A DNA stretch of 64,000 nucleotides from Trebouxia sp. TZW2008 (Eukaryota > Chlorophyta > Trebouxiophyceae > Trebouxiales > Trebouxiaceae), in assembly GCA_002118135.1 (NCBI GenBank), contig BDIU01000152.1, positions 908-64,907 on the forward strand. Reading direction: 5' to 3'. The translations under genes and the position numbers were made by a program. Under the pieces are notes generated by a model, which made no database searches, was not told where the DNA came from, and saw nothing but the letters and a program-made list of their open reading frames with translations. Position 1 is the stretch's first letter; each line of letters starts with the position of its first letter. This document shows, piece after piece, positions 12,201 through 23,953 of the stretch.

Positions 12201-15200
12201 CCGAGCTGAGCCATGGCACGATTGTACAGAATTTGGGTGCTGATGTCCATGTGCTGCACAACGTCTTGCAGATGGCTCATCAACATCATATCCCTTGCCT
12301 GCAGCAGTGAAGTCAGTCAAGCTTAGCGAGAGCGAGCCTTGCTACCTCCTGCAGAGTGCCAGACGCGATGAGAGGAGTTCACAAGACTTGACTGCTGATG
12401 TGCATATGCTGCAGGTTATCTTGCAGATGGCACATCAACATCATGTCCTTGCCTGCAGCAGCCAATTTTATTCAGTCACCATGAAAACAGAATGCTGCAT
12501 TCACACAGGGTTCTGCGAGCAGGATGCAAGTGATGACAAGAGCTCTCATTGCTGTTGTCTGCTACGCTGTCTGCATACTGCACAATCACTTCTTAGAAGT
12601 TCTTTCAGAGGTACACGCAACTGAACACGGGAGCAGCACTGATCAAGCTTCTGGAACACATTGCAAGTATGCCTTGCTTGCAAACAGACGCTGACCCCCC
12701 AGACAAAGAGATTCACAAGCTGGCCATGTTGCAGCCTGTCAATGGACCCTTGCTTTGAGACCTGTGCTTGCACATCAGACTGCAGTGCAGGCACAAGTCC
12801 TGCACGGCAGACAGAGGTGCAGGCGAAGGTCTTGCAGCAAGCCAGAGATCAGCAAATTTGCACAGCAAATCACTTTGGATCCTAAACATATTATTGCTAA
12901 CGCTAGCCTGGACAACACGCTGCTGTCAAGATTAGGTGACAGCACACTTGCTACGCGAGCCAAGTACATTTTGTCCTGCTAACCTCATCGTGTCTAGTTA
13001 TGAAGAAGCTGCAGCACACAAGCCAGTCAAGCCAGGCCAAGACCAACACATTGTCCATGCAATTCAACAAATGTCCTACGCTGTGAACTGCCGTGGACAA
13101 CCTCCATTCAGCACAGTTCTTGTGCAACAGCAGTCATGACCTAGTCTTGAGAGGTTGCCATGCACCACCTGAGTCATGTCTAGCCTTGTACAACTTGCCA
13201 TGAATGGACTCAAGGAAAATGCAGCACATTGACTGCGCAAACAGTTCATGCCACTAGTTGTTCCCTTCTGCCATGATTTGCTATGTGTCTATGCCGTCAA
13301 GGACCAAGGCAATAGCCTCTGCTAATGCAAGTAGCGCAGGCGTTAAGCCGCGTCTTACCCTGTAGAAGTTGTCATGGATGGCCTCAAAGAAGATGCAGCA
13401 CAGCATGGCACGGGCCTTGCTGCGCTCATCCCCATGCTTGTAGATGAAGGTGCTGAGCTGACTCATTGTGGCACTCAAATCCTCATCCAGCTGGAAGTCT
13501 GCCGGGATCTTCACTGTCACCTGGTCTGCCTGCAAAAGGAAACAGAAGGTCCAGTGCTGCTGTGACAGAAGACATTCTTGGCACGCAAGAAGACCAATTT
13601 GCTATCAGCAATGCGCTCTGAGCATCTGAGGTGAGAAGCTTGACCTCTGCTAATTATGGCAATGGTAACAAGACTGTTCCTTGCCTTTGAAAAGCTGCTT
13701 ATCAAGTTCAGAGCTAGAGACACAATTCAGGCGTTGAGCTCAAGAGAAGGTCAGGTTGACAGCATTATGCATGTACCTTCTGGTCCTGACAAGACTGCAC
13801 ATGCTTCAGTGGGTCAATGTAGATGCAACCAATCAAACCAGTATTGTTGCTAGAACCTAGCATCACCAAACCTGACCTTGGGACATAACCTGACATTGAT
13901 ACTGACTTTGATGATGCATGATGCAGCAGCTGCCTGAGAGCATTGTAAAGATGAAGCTGTAGTAAGTGGGCAAGGTGTTGGCAAATGATCCATCAGGCAG
14001 GGCCCAGTTTGTACACTCTGGAGGGCTGATGCTAAGGCCTGCTCTGGTGCTGAGGACTGCTGTTACACAGGACTGCTCTGATGCTAAGGATCGCTGCCTA
14101 CCTGTTTGGCTTCAGTCTCTTCTTCATCAAGATCTTCAGCCTCAACAGCTTCATCTGAGCCCTCCTGGTGCGTCTGGCTGGTCTGCTGGGCTGTGGCGGC
14201 CTGCTGCTGCTGCACCAGCTTGCGCATGGCAGTGTATACCAAGTCGTTTTTGAAGTACAGGTGCTCAATGCGGCACAGGGCCATCTTGGACAAACCCCGC
14301 ACATCGCTCAGACGGTCCAGGTACTCTGTGACCTGTAACATGACAACAGAAGCGTTAGGCAATGACAGCCTGCTGCTGCTGCACCAGCTTACGCATGGCT
14401 GTGTACACCAGGTCGTTCTTGAAGTACAGATGCTCAATGCGGCACAGGGCCATCTTGGACAAACCCCGCACATCACTGAGACGCTCCAAGTCTTCTGTCA
14501 CCTGTGATGTGGCAAGCCAGGTTGTGGATCAGCTTGCGCATGGCGGTGTATACTAGGTCCTTCTTGGAGTACAGGGGCTCAATGCGGCACAGAGCCTTCT
14601 TGTACAGACCCTGCACATCGCTCAGCCACTCTAAGTACTCTGTGACCTGTGTTGCCAGGGAGGAAACTGTACAGCAAGTAGAATGTGTGCAGCAATACAA
14701 AGGGACAGACAGTAACCCACTAGAGATACAGAGCCTATGCTTGCTGACCATCCAACTGATGCTGCAACACTCTGTGCCAAGGATAGCCAAAATAGGTAGT
14801 GTCAGCCCACTGCAGGCTTCTGCATAACTGTCACAGGCAAAGGAGCCACTGCATCATTTCGCAGTGCTTGCCAGAGAAGGCTGCCAAACGGTGCAGTGTC
14901 AGTACTGCGTACATAGCTGCTGCCATATGACTCTGGTCCAAAATTTGGATCAAAATCTGGCAGCGTCCGAGGGGTTCCAACATGAACATATACGAGCAAA
15001 CCCAAGCCCAGTGAGAGATGGCTACATTTGGGGCTTTACCTTTTGCGCAAGTGCAAGGAAAAGGGGCTCGTCCTTCATCCTCTCCAGGTACAGGTTGGTG
15101 TGGGGGTCCAGCACTTGCAGGCTCTTGAACAGCTCATCGTTAAGCCTCTCAATGAATCCAACCAGGTTGCCCCATACCTGTGCATAGGGATCCATATCTC

Positions 15201-18200
15201 AACGATCTACAAAGCTGTGAATCTGTACACAAAGACATACATGTTGGTTGGGGGGTGCTGCAGCTCTCAAACAGCTCATCGTTCAGCCTCTCAATGGACC
15301 CAACCAGGTTGCCCCACACCTGTTGAGACACATCCACATGTCAAATTGGCAGGCTTTGAACAGCTCGTCACTCCACCAGTTGATGGACTCAATCAAATTA
15401 CCCCAATCCTGTCTCAGTGCAGCCATGGGTCAGGCTCTCCACAGAGTTGTAAAGCTGTCCACATGCATCACATGTCACCACCTGTACAAGCTGTGAATCT
15501 GTACATGTGGACTCACATGTTGCAGCCCCCAAATTGCCGTGCAAGGCTGAAGCAGTGCAAACGAGCAAGCTAAAGACAAAGACAAATGGCTTGAGACAAC
15601 AAAAGTTGCAGACAATGGTGACATGAGACAGGTTATTACGACTATCTGCAGGATGTGCTGTCTTTGCCTTTTGCGTCTGTCTTTAGCGCACTCTGCTTGT
15701 AGCTTGAGCAATATTGGTGATAATGACACTGGTAAGCTTTGTATGGAAAGCACAGATTGGCACACCACCCCACAATGCAGTTAGAGCCTAAAAAGGCACT
15801 GCACGATAGCCTTGGAGGCTGGACAGGCACTACACAAACAATACAGCTGCAGCCTACTTGGCCACTGCATATGCCATGAAGTCAAGAGCTTGCGGAGGCA
15901 CTCCACAAGCAACGGAAGCAGATCTGACTCCATTGCTTGTATATAGCCTGTGCAGGCTTGACTGTCTCTGTATGCGGAGCTTGCCCAGGCTGTACATGAA
16001 CAAAGGGACTTGCACTGCACAAACATTGTGGTTGTAGCTGGCACCAGCGCTATGCAAACAAAGAAGAAGAGGGCACCTTGGCTGGCTGACCCGCAGGAGG
16101 CTCCTCAGTGCGTTCCTCAGGGTTGTCATAGTTCTCATCCACCTCAATGTAGTCGTTCTCAGCCAAGGTCTGCAGAACCTCCAGGAGGGTTCCAGCACAA
16201 CGCTTCCACAGGGGGACAGACATATGGGTGCTCATGCTAGGATTGATGTCAAATAGGGCTGACACAACTTGGATCAGGACTTCAATCTTCTGCACGGGAC
16301 CCTTGGCAACTGTGGACAGGTAGGAGAGCATCTCGACTTGCTCGTTTCTGTCCACACCACGTTTGCCTCGGGTCATGACAATGTCCTTCAGCTTTTGACG
16401 GACCATGTCAAAGCTGATCTGTTGGGGATCCATGGTGAAGAACTTGTCCTTCTTCTTCTCAGTCTTGGACTTGATCTGCATAGCATTGTCATTGTGATGA
16501 AGCAGGGCTCAATCTGCACAACGCTCGCATGCTGTTGATCAAGACTTAATCTGTACAGCAATTTCAGCATTGAAATTCAGAGCTTGATCTGCACAGCACT
16601 CTATGCCTTTGCACTAGTTTCATTGCATTGTCTATGTGCTAACAGCGATGACCACCCATTGTCATGGCTACAGCTTTGATGTATCTTGCCAACTGTGATG
16701 CTAGCAGAGGTCATTGCCCAGTGTAGCAGCAACGAAAGCAATTTGCCTCACTATTTGCTATGCTAGCAGGGATCACTGCCCAGTACAGGCATCACAGCTG
16801 CACTGCAATTGTCCAGTGACCATATGTATGCTTTCAGCTGGGTACCTCTTGTCAGCTTCTGGGGCAAATCTCACAATGCTGCACATTAAGGCTGAGATAC
16901 TTTGCCACCACTAAAGGTGCGAATGTTTCAGCCTTGCCGGATGCTATCAGCAACTGGGTGCTATGCTCCATCTATTCTGCTGCTCTTCTGCATGTGGCTC
17001 ATTGACAGACAGGGCTTCCCTCTGTACCATGGAGCAACATTTAATAAAGCATCAACACAGCAACATGGTTGCTAGCAGCATGCCTCCTTGCAAATTAGGT
17101 CAAACATACAGGATTGCATAAAACTGCCTTACAGGCAGGTGATACCAGATTTTGCTGTAAACAGCAAGCCGTGCATGACATGTATCAGCTGTCTGAGGAG
17201 GAGAGCCTGCAAGTCAGGGGCACTGACCTTCTCAAAGCCATCCGTGTCCAGATCTTCCTGTCCCTCGTCTTCATCGCTCTCTGCCTCGCTCTCAGACTCA
17301 GACCCTGAAGCGTCGGAATCTTCTTCCTCAGTAGACTCTGGGTTCTCCCTGAACTTGTCAATCTGCTCTTGGAAGCTGATGTTGTGCTTCTTCAGCCGCT
17401 GCCGCATGGTGTTCAAGGCCTTCGCGTTTGTGGGGCTCATCTTCTTCTTTGCGTCCTTGTCAGCAAGGGATTTCTTGAGACCATCCTCGAGCTCCACAAG
17501 GATTCTGACATAGACTCTGGGAACGCCAAGCGCATCTGTGACCTTCTGAGTCTTCTCCAGCTGCTTGTTGAGCTTGTCAAACAGTGACTGGACTGATGAC
17601 CAGTCATTGATGTTCACTTTGTTCTGCATGCACAATGCAAAGTTGTGAGCAGGACGGTTTCAGCTTGACACAAAGTGCTAGTCAACGCTGTTTCAGTATG
17701 GATGTTCACCTTGTTCTGCACCAGTACAGAAGTTTGCGCATGCAGGAAGGCTTTCACTGCTGGGAGTTCAGGCAGCAATTCTCACCATGTAATTGTTGTT
17801 CAGCTATGTGTACACACAATGCAGGCATCTGAAAGTTCAAACATTTTCCTTTCCCAAGTTCAGCAAGTTCAGACGCTGAAAGTGTTGTAATCAAGCACGG
17901 CAATGATGACAGGGGATGAATGCCAAATGCTGGGAGTCACCAGGAGGGACTCGTACAAGCAAACAAACAGCAAGGATTGACACATTGCGCTTACCCTGAT
18001 CTCATGACAGGTCGCCTGCAGCTCATCAAAGCGCCTGTCTTTGGCGCTTCTGATAACACGCTTGTCATCCTCAGAGTCTGAGTCGCTGCTGCCAATCATG
18101 AACCTGTGAGCAATGCGCTGTCAGCATTCAATGTGAGACCAAATTGGTGCATGCAGCATGTGCTGCCTGTATAGCATCTTGCTGTGTGACAACAACAGAT

Positions 18201-18529
18201 TGCACATCTGTCAGCAGCAAAGAGATAGCTAAAGCCGTTGCATGACCCAAGTCTGACCTACTGTTTTGCTGTCAGTGAACTGTAACAGCCACTTCTTCCA
18301 CCATGTTTCAGCTTGCTCAAGCATATTCCATTTCAACTAAACATCATATTGCATACTTCAGTTCCTGCACAATGCTGCCGTACCTGGAAGGCCCTTTTTT
18401 GGTTGAGCCTTCATCTGAAGAACTGGAAGAATCGGACTCCTCCTCAGAGGACGTTTCCGAGACCTCTGATTCGGACTCTTCCTCCTCGCTGTCACTGCCA
18501 GCTGCCCAGAAACGAGAAGCCTGCATCCC
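6244..18529 (-). CDS. EIF3C: eukaryotic translation initiation factor 3 subunit C (eIF3c/NIP1)
   Basis: Core scaffold of the eIF3 complex, acting in the cytosol on the 40S subunit during translation initiation. Twelve exons, all junctions in phase, give 932 residues (family usually about 900): 18529-18384, 18103-17995, 17623-17228, 16475-16077, 15177-15040, 14332-14102, 13529-13359, 12058-11850, 9933-9713, 9220-8961, 7788-7541, 6514-6244. Family landmarks: acidic serine-rich N-terminus after [35 protein letters not shown] and [52 protein letters not shown] and [14 protein letters not shown] in the PCI/winged-helix region (about residues 620-810); a Gly/Arg-rich tail. I chose the start at 18529 because SRF follows it, as in relatives; an in-frame ATG 11 codons upstream is possible. 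Introns are full of decayed exon copies. Confidence 0.95.
6750..6808. repeat. 14-bp tandem repeat
   Basis: About four near-perfect copies of GTGCAGCAAAGCAA lie in the last eIF3c intron, immediately beside the inverted repeat at 6817-6962. Confidence 0.9.
6817..6962. repeat. large inverted repeat (hairpin) in an eIF3c intron
   Basis: The arm at 6817-6871 pairs with the arm at 6907-6962 across a 35-base loop. By eye about 47 of 55 positions match, including an unbroken block around GCAACTGTTGAAGAAGT. RNA from either strand could fold into a long imperfect hairpin. It could be a miRNA-type precursor, a small inverted-repeat transposon remnant, or an inverted duplication. Confidence 0.85.
7880..8035 (-). 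repeat. acceptor-side echo of eIF3c exon 11
   Basis: A near-complete decayed copy of exon 11 ([24 protein letters not shown]) begins after a CAG at about 8033 and stays open for about 50 codons. It then diverges and has no matching donor. It lies upstream, in gene direction, of the working exon 7788-7541. Confidence 0.85.
8650..8950 (-). repeat. donor-side echoes of eIF3c exon 10
   Basis: Two copies of the exon 10 end lie downstream in gene direction. The first (about 8945-8765) still reads [14 protein letters not shown] and [15 protein letters not shown] and ends at a GTGGGC donor-like site. The second (about 8745-8650) is broken by stops. Confidence 0.85.
10010..10270 (-). repeat. acceptor-side echoes of eIF3c exon 9
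   Basis: Two decayed copies of the exon 9 beginning lie upstream of the working exon 9933-9713. They match the region coding for [16 protein letters not shown], at about 10110-10010 and 10265-10195. Neither frame is intact. Confidence 0.7.
10271..11259. other. intron segment of eIF3c without recognisable content
   Basis: This is part of the long intron between exons 8 and 9. Several short open frames cross it on both strands, but none has family similarity I can see or matched splice sites. Confidence 0.4.
11260..11810 (-). repeat. donor-side echoes of eIF3c exon 8
   Basis: Several decayed copies of the exon 8 end and donor (coding [14 protein letters not shown], then AG/GTAT) lie downstream in gene direction. 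The clearest are at 11560-11385 and 11660-11570; fragments lie near 11800-11745 and 11300. The one ending near 11390 keeps a GTATAC donor. Confidence 0.8.
12180..12460 (-). repeat. acceptor-side echoes of eIF3c exon 8
   Basis: Two copies of the exon 8 beginning lie upstream of the working acceptor at 12059. The copy at 12302-12200 still encodes [22 protein letters not shown] sequence. The copy at about 12455-12370 is shorter. Exon 8 is therefore flanked by echoes on both sides, each carrying the splice site of its own side. Confidence 0.85.
13090..13240 (-). repeat. donor-side echo of eIF3c exon 7
   Basis: Sequence at about 13240-13185 copies the exon 7 end (region coding for [15 protein letters not shown]). 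It lies downstream in gene direction of the working donor at 13359/13358. A weaker fragment follows to about 13120. Confidence 0.6.
14365..14650 (-). repeat. two near-intact echoes of eIF3c exon 6
   Basis: Copies at 14502-14370 and 14646-14515 start after ACAG, as exon 6 does, and read [18 protein letters not shown] sequence. The nearer copy matches the working exon 14332-14102 almost perfectly for about 45 codons. Neither has an obvious donor, because the copies stop before the exon end. Confidence 0.9.
15230..15420 (-). repeat. acceptor-side echoes of eIF3c exon 5
   Basis: Two copies of the exon 5 beginning ([16 protein letters not shown]) lie at about 15323-15250 and 15405-15355, upstream of the working acceptor at 15178. 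The first keeps CAG/GTGTGGGG. Confidence 0.85.
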
Positions 18530-19145
18530 AGAAGCAAATGAGCACGGAGGACAGGTGATCAACCACAGCAGCCGCCCTCAGACCTATCGGCATAAAGCAT
18601 GACCGAATCAGCACTGCAGCTGGATCGTCAGCTTACCATGGTTGCGCTGGTTTCAATGTAGATGAAGCAAGAGGTGGATGTGGTTGCGTCAGGCGCTGAG
18701 ACTTTGCCGAAGGTGCACAGCGAGGCCTTACAGGACGGTCACAGCAAAAGGAAGGAATCTATTTGTCTATGTCCCCTGTGCCTGTTCTTTGTCACAACAG
18801 GCTTCTAGGAGCAGGCATTTGCGCAGTCCGGCGCACGACTTGAGTAGTCTTAGCGCACAGTATCTGTGTCGTTCATCAATCAATACAGTAGTGCAGCTGT
18901 TGTCATAGTCACACTTTTGTAGCCAAGCCTCCCCAGTCCATTCTAGGGCTGTCACATGCAGTAGTGCGTGTGCAGCGCTAGGATGGACCTCTTGCCAGCG
19001 AGAGGTCTTTGTATCATCCCTGTGGCAGTTGCCACATACACCACAGAGAGTGGCTGACTTAGGGAGCATGTGAGCTCCATGCCGCTCGCTGCAGTGGCTA
19101 TTTCAGAAACACTTGTACATACAAGCTTGAACGGCGACCCCACAC
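18530..19145. promoter_or_regulatory. divergent promoter region, eIF3c and F-box/WD40 genes
   Basis: About 600 bases separate the two divergent start codons and must hold both promoters and 5' untranslated regions. I see no clear TATA box or other named motif. Confidence 0.5.
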
Positions 19146-22100
19146 ATGGCCGACGGACCCGTGTCGATCTCTGCTTTGGCATCAGGCAGCCTGCATCACA
19201 TCTTCAGCTGTCTCTCCCCAGCCGACTTGTGTTGCGTCAGTGCAACCTGCAAGCACTGGAGGGACCTCAGCCATGATCAGGCTGCCAACAAGGTGTGGAG
19301 ACAGTTCTACGAACAGCGATGGAGGCCGACGGTTGCTGAAAGGAAGAGCATCTGTTGGCAGACAGCATATGGCAGCAAGATGAAGAGAGTCGGTTGTTGG
19401 CAGCACAAACACTTTCAGCAAGACAGCCTATACGGTCATCACGGAGGCATACACTGCCTTGGTATTGTGCCAGGACACAGTTTGGTTGCCACAGGTACGC
19501 CTTTTGACTATGTCGCTGTGCAAAAATTGCAGTCAGTACATCCTCTGCTTCGGTGCCTGTCACTGACTACAGCTGTGAGTTCACGGTTGCAGTCAGTGCA
19601 TCCTCTGCTCTGGTGCCTGTCACTGACTGCAGCAGTGAATTCACGGTTGCAGTCAGTGCATCCTCTGGTTTAGCACCCGCTACTGACTCCAGAGGATTGT
19701 GCTTGTGACAGGCTCTTTAGACAGAACAGTCAAGATATGGGACATGAAAGCTGGCATGCCTCTAGCTTCCAGCAAACTTCACGGAGGCACAGTGCGCTGT
19801 CTGGCAGTTGATGAAAATGCACTTGTCAGTGGCAGCTCAGATCACAAAGTGAGAGTCTGGTTGGCTGACCATAGCAGCAAGGCAGGCTTTGACCTGTCAG
19901 ATCCCATCCGCTTGGGCAAGAGTGGTCATACCGGGCCCATCGCAGCTTTAGCTTTGGATACAGAGTAAGCAAGCAGTTTGAAGCTGAGCATGTTGCTGTG
20001 CCTGTCGAAAAATTCCTATCCTGCTTCATGTCAGCACAAGGGCCACATTATAGCTGCAGGCTATTATTGTATTCTGCACATACGCTGCATTCCTTGAGCC
20101 CAACCTAAGCTGCAGCGCAAAGGCAACTCGTGCGTTAGCTGCATCACAGCAATTCACCATGTCAGAGCCATTGCTGCCTGCAAAGTGTAGAAAAGCATTG
20201 CACTTGTCACGTCTCGTCCCAGTTTCGCTGTTAAGCATTGCATCCTAAATCCTCTGGACTACTGTTGTGCAATCAGGGACTCAGTGCATCTGTTCTATTG
20301 AACCTGCAGGTGCATTTACAGTGGGTCTTGGGATTATTCTGTCAGGCTGTGGCACCGTAGTAGCCTTCAACTGGCTGGCATTGTGCCCTTTGATGACTGG
20401 GTGTTTGGGTTAGCTTCAAGAGCTGATCACCTGCTGGCTGGTGTCTCCTCACAAATGCATGTGCTAGACCTTGCCACACTGAAGCCTCTGAAGCGTATCT
20501 GGCATCAGGTAGGGCTTTCAAGTTAGAGACAGGGCGTTTGTAGTTGCTGCAGCACGTGATGCTGCTAGTCCCAGGCTTGGTGCACTGCCTGTTTGTGGCA
20601 TAATTCTCCTGTCAATTAAACATGAAGCAGTTTTGCTTGATGACGTTACTCTCGCATTGCTCAAAATAAGCTACATTTCCTGCATGTTGGCGTATAGCCT
20701 TGAACATATTTGCCTGCATTCCTAGGCCCTGGCCTTTGTGGTGATACTTTCATGTGACTTGTGCCAGGACAGATTGTCTCTCAAGCCAACTATTCACGCG
20801 TCAGTGTATACTCATGTGCAATGTGCCAAGAATGCAGAGGGCGCAGTCAAAACGCAAGCTTATTCACAACTTCTAGGCATGTTGACTGGCAATGTTCTGG
20901 CTGAAGTTCAAACAAGCGTATTAATGAGTTGGCTGCATGCAGCCTGGAGCTGTCATCAAGGTGGAGGGTAGTAGAGATGGACGAATGGCATTCTCTGGCG
21001 GCCAAGATGGATGCATCCTTGCTCATGACTTGCGGTGAGCCTGTGCCCTGCTACAGAATCCCATGTAGTCTATGCAGTAATTGCATGGGGGACCAGGCTG
21101 ATCTGCGCAAGACAGAAGTTCATTCACTGCACCGTGCCATGCACAGCCAAGCAGTACTGCTCGTAATCATGTCACAATCCATGTTGTGAGTTGCCCCAAA
21201 GGAGCTAGCCTTTGTGCTTGACAGGCCTGTGTCTTTTGCTGCATGCACTTTCACATGACAGAGCATTACATGGTCAACTTGCATGCCAAAGCCATGCTTT
21301 GATCACTACTGAACAAACCCCATCTTGTGTAAAGGCTGCCAGATGCATCAGCAACAGTGGCTGTGCGATGCGAGACGTCAGCAGGGGCGGGCTCTCAAAG
21401 CAAAACACTGTAGACATTACACTCCAAATTTGTGATTGATAGATCAATGAACACACCTGGCCTTATGTACAGGCTGCCAGATGCCTCAGCAACAGTGGCT
21501 GTGCTGTGGGAGACCTCAGCAGGGGTGGGGTCCTTGACCCTGGAGGACCCCTGGCTAGCAGCCGCCCTCAGTGATGGCACAGTGGCCCTGCTGAACACTG
21601 AGGTGGCCATGAGGCAGAGGCACCACAGGGGCAGTAGCAGTGCTTCCGCCCCTCCGAAAAGGCTGTTCCAGCTGCCAACTGGCGCTGCCCACTGTGCAGA
21701 CCTGGCAGACCAGTGGCTTGTTGCTGGCTCAGGTACTGTTTGTCTCTGATGGCACTGTACAGTCGCTGTTAAGCAGGCCAGTGACTTGTTGCTGGCTCAT
21801 GTACTGTTTGTCCCTGTTGGTGTGATATAATCGCTGTCTGTACAAACTTGGCGGTCCAGTGGCTTGTTGCTGGCTCAAGTAGTGTTGTCTCTGATGACAT
21901 TGTGGAGGCCTGACAGCTGTCAAAAGTGTATGCTGTTGTTTGCGCACCAGGAGGCACCTCTTGTGCATTCTTGCCAAGATCCACTGTTATCGTGACAAGA
22001 CTTTCATGGTGTTAAGGGTCCAGCACCCTCAGATGTATTTCAAACCATGCAGAAGGCAGCGCTGTGCACTCGATGCAAAAGCAGCAATAAAAAAGACCTG

Positions 22101-23114
22101 CCTGCAGGCATTGCACCGTTGTGTGTGAAGTCAATATAGCAACATGAGGTCAGGTGTCACCTGTGGTGTCAGGTATCATTTGCGAATATAGTGTGCTCGT
22201 CCTTCACAGCATTGGCTGATTGCAATGTGGTTGACTCAAGCAGTTGTGATGTAGCGACACTGAACATGCAAAAGGGTTGCTACCTGCACCTCTCTTGCCA
22301 TGCTTTTTAGTCGAAGGCTTCTGGTGGCTGCAGCAAAGCTGAGGCAAAGCTGATCTCCTGCCTGTTCTATGATATGCCACCGTGACTGAGCAGGTCTGGG
22401 TGCTGTGCAGAGACAGGCGTGACCTGCAGCTGGGATTTCAGTAAAGCTGAGGAGAAGGAGCAGCAGGTGTTAGCCGCCAAGGCAGCCAGAGGCAAAGCTC
22501 GTCAGCTCAAAGCAGAGAAACATTCTCAACGCCTCAGTCAGCAGCGTGAGAAGGCGGCTGCAAACCTTGCCAGGCTGACCCAGATCTCATCAGACGCTGC
22601 TGCTGCTGATCGCCATGCTGCTGATGCGGATGCTGCTAGCGTGGAGTCAATGACTGCACAAGCCTCAGAGCATGCTGCTGATTCATTCCAGCCAGACAAG
22701 GGTGATGACTCCAGTCCTCAAGAGAGCAACCACAGCAGTGAATGGCAGTACACCAGTATGCCTCGGTCACCTGTGATCAGGCAAAACCTCCCCGGCACAT
22801 TAGGCCTTACTCGCTCTTTACCAGTGGACATCACAAGGAACAACAGGCCAGGCTCAAGACCATATTGTGATGCTCCTGACAAAGAGATGCTGCCATCATC
22901 GCCAATGCAGTCACCGTCTTTGAGGAGGCTTGCTAGTGCAGCAGCCTCTTCACCACGCTCTACAAGAATCCCAGGTCCAGTGCTGCATACTTGCGCTGCT
23001 GAGTCCAGAGACAGCCCATCTAGCATGCAGTGTTGGCAGATTGTGCGTCCTAGGCCTGTCAAGAATGACAGGGGCATTGTCAGAGGGCTTTCTCACGTCA
23101 ATATCAAGGCATAG
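19146..23114 (+). CDS. F-box and WD40-repeat protein
   Basis: Six exons in phase give 616 residues: 19146-19494, 19712-19964, 20310-20508, 20943-21034, 21473-21732, 22417-23114. An F-box spans about residues 7-55 (LASGSLHHIFSCLSPADLC, CKHWRDL). WD40 blades follow: LVATGSLDRTVKIWD, LVSGSSDHKVRVW, IYSGSWDYSVRLW, AFSGGQDGCILAHDL and a closing VTCSWDFSKAEE. A charged Lys/Glu/Gln/Ala-rich coiled coil (about 390-440) and a low-complexity Ser/Pro-rich tail end the protein. By family, the F-box would recruit SKP1 in an SCF ubiquitin ligase and the propeller would bind the substrate, which cannot be named. Exon 2 joins through GACAG/GCTCTTTAG. The blade phase is maintained, which supports the model. 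Confidence 0.85.
19524..19705. repeat. three-copy ~60-bp tandem repeat in an F-box gene intron
   Basis: Three copies contain TTGCAGTCAGTGCATCCTCT and GCCTGTCACTGACT and fill most of intron 1. They are not copies of a flanking exon that I can recognise, unlike most repeats in this window. Confidence 0.85.
21330..21400 (+). repeat. acceptor-side echo of F-box/WD exon 5
   Basis: The stretch GGCTGCCAGATGCATCAGCA onward copies the exon 5 start (LPDASATVAV) just upstream of the working acceptor at 21472. The frame is broken by a shift after GCTGTG. Confidence 0.8.
21760..21910 (+). repeat. donor-side echoes of F-box/WD exon 5
   Basis: Two copies of the exon end and donor (CAGTGGCTTGTTGCTGGCTC followed by AGGTACTG or variants) lie at about 21775-21815 and 21858-21890, downstream of the working donor at 21733. 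Confidence 0.8.
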
Positions 23115-23953
23115 AGGGTGTGATGATAGCTTTAGGTTGCTTTATCTGGGCTATTTAGAAACAGAAGCTGACGAACGAAGCCTTGTTGTTCTACATCATG
23201 CTTGACACCATGAAGGCCTGGATGAAGCATTTATTCATTATGATCATCATCAACATTGACATTTCTATATTCACTTGTAAGCAGTGCCATCCTCTGTCTC
23301 CTGCCAATTGCTTTCTGGCGGCGTCACTGCAATTGCTGTCTTGCGAAGCAAGGCATTGCTCGTTCCTTGTCGAGGTACAAGCAGGTATTCAAGCTTCACT
23401 TGTATAATCAAAACTCGTCTGGCTTGTTCAAATTTATCCCTCCGTAGCAAACCGTCAGCTGCTGAGCAATGAGATTGTTGGTATAGGGCATCAAAGGGCA
23501 ATGTCAACTACATTTAGCGCAGCGTGCTTGTCAAAAGTTGATGTTCTTCATTAAGACAAGCATGCAATTCGTGCATCCAATCATTACAATAATTGCGCAG
23601 CTTGCGCAAGCGTGGGTGCAAGTCACCTTGACAGTCTGTGATAATTTGCTGCTAAACTGATGGCAACGTACTGTTGCCTCATTGTGGCTTTACTTGGCAT
23701 ACTCATGCGCTTTTGTGGCACTGACGCCATAGGACAGGCAGGCAGAGCTTGCTGACGGCAGGGATGAAAAAGAAGAAAGGGGTCACAGAGGAATGGGTTT
23801 ACGTGATACATGGCAAGGCTTCTTCTTCTGCCAAGTCAAACCCGCATCAAACCTGAGTGACAGATCAAGAGGAACCTGCCTCACGCTGCGGCATTCTCTT
23901 CGACTCCTTCACTGATCCGCTTCCTTCAAGCAAGTCTTTTCGATTGCGGCGCA
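23115..23953. other. intergenic region
   Basis: This lies between the F-box/WD40 stop and the start of the cysteine-rich gene. A short frame at 23660 has a signal-peptide-like hydrophobic start (CCLIVALLGIL), but it meets a stop after about 35 codons and has no usable GT donor. Nothing else is evident. Confidence 0.5.

Noticed and set aside
19495..19711. extra micro-exons inside the 60-bp repeats of the F-box gene
   Set aside because: Joining 19494 directly to 19712 restores a WD40 blade (VATGSLDRTVKIWD) exactly in phase, so no extra exon is needed.
21940..22128. possible extra F-box/WD exon after GCACCAG at 21950
   Set aside because: It joins in phase but hits a stop after about 20 codons, whereas skipping to 22417 completes the last WD blade.
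23660..23767. signal-peptide-like short ORF as first exon of the cysteine-rich gene
   Set aside because: It has no GT donor before its stop. A two-exon signal peptide at 23954-24219 fits phase and cleavage site much better.
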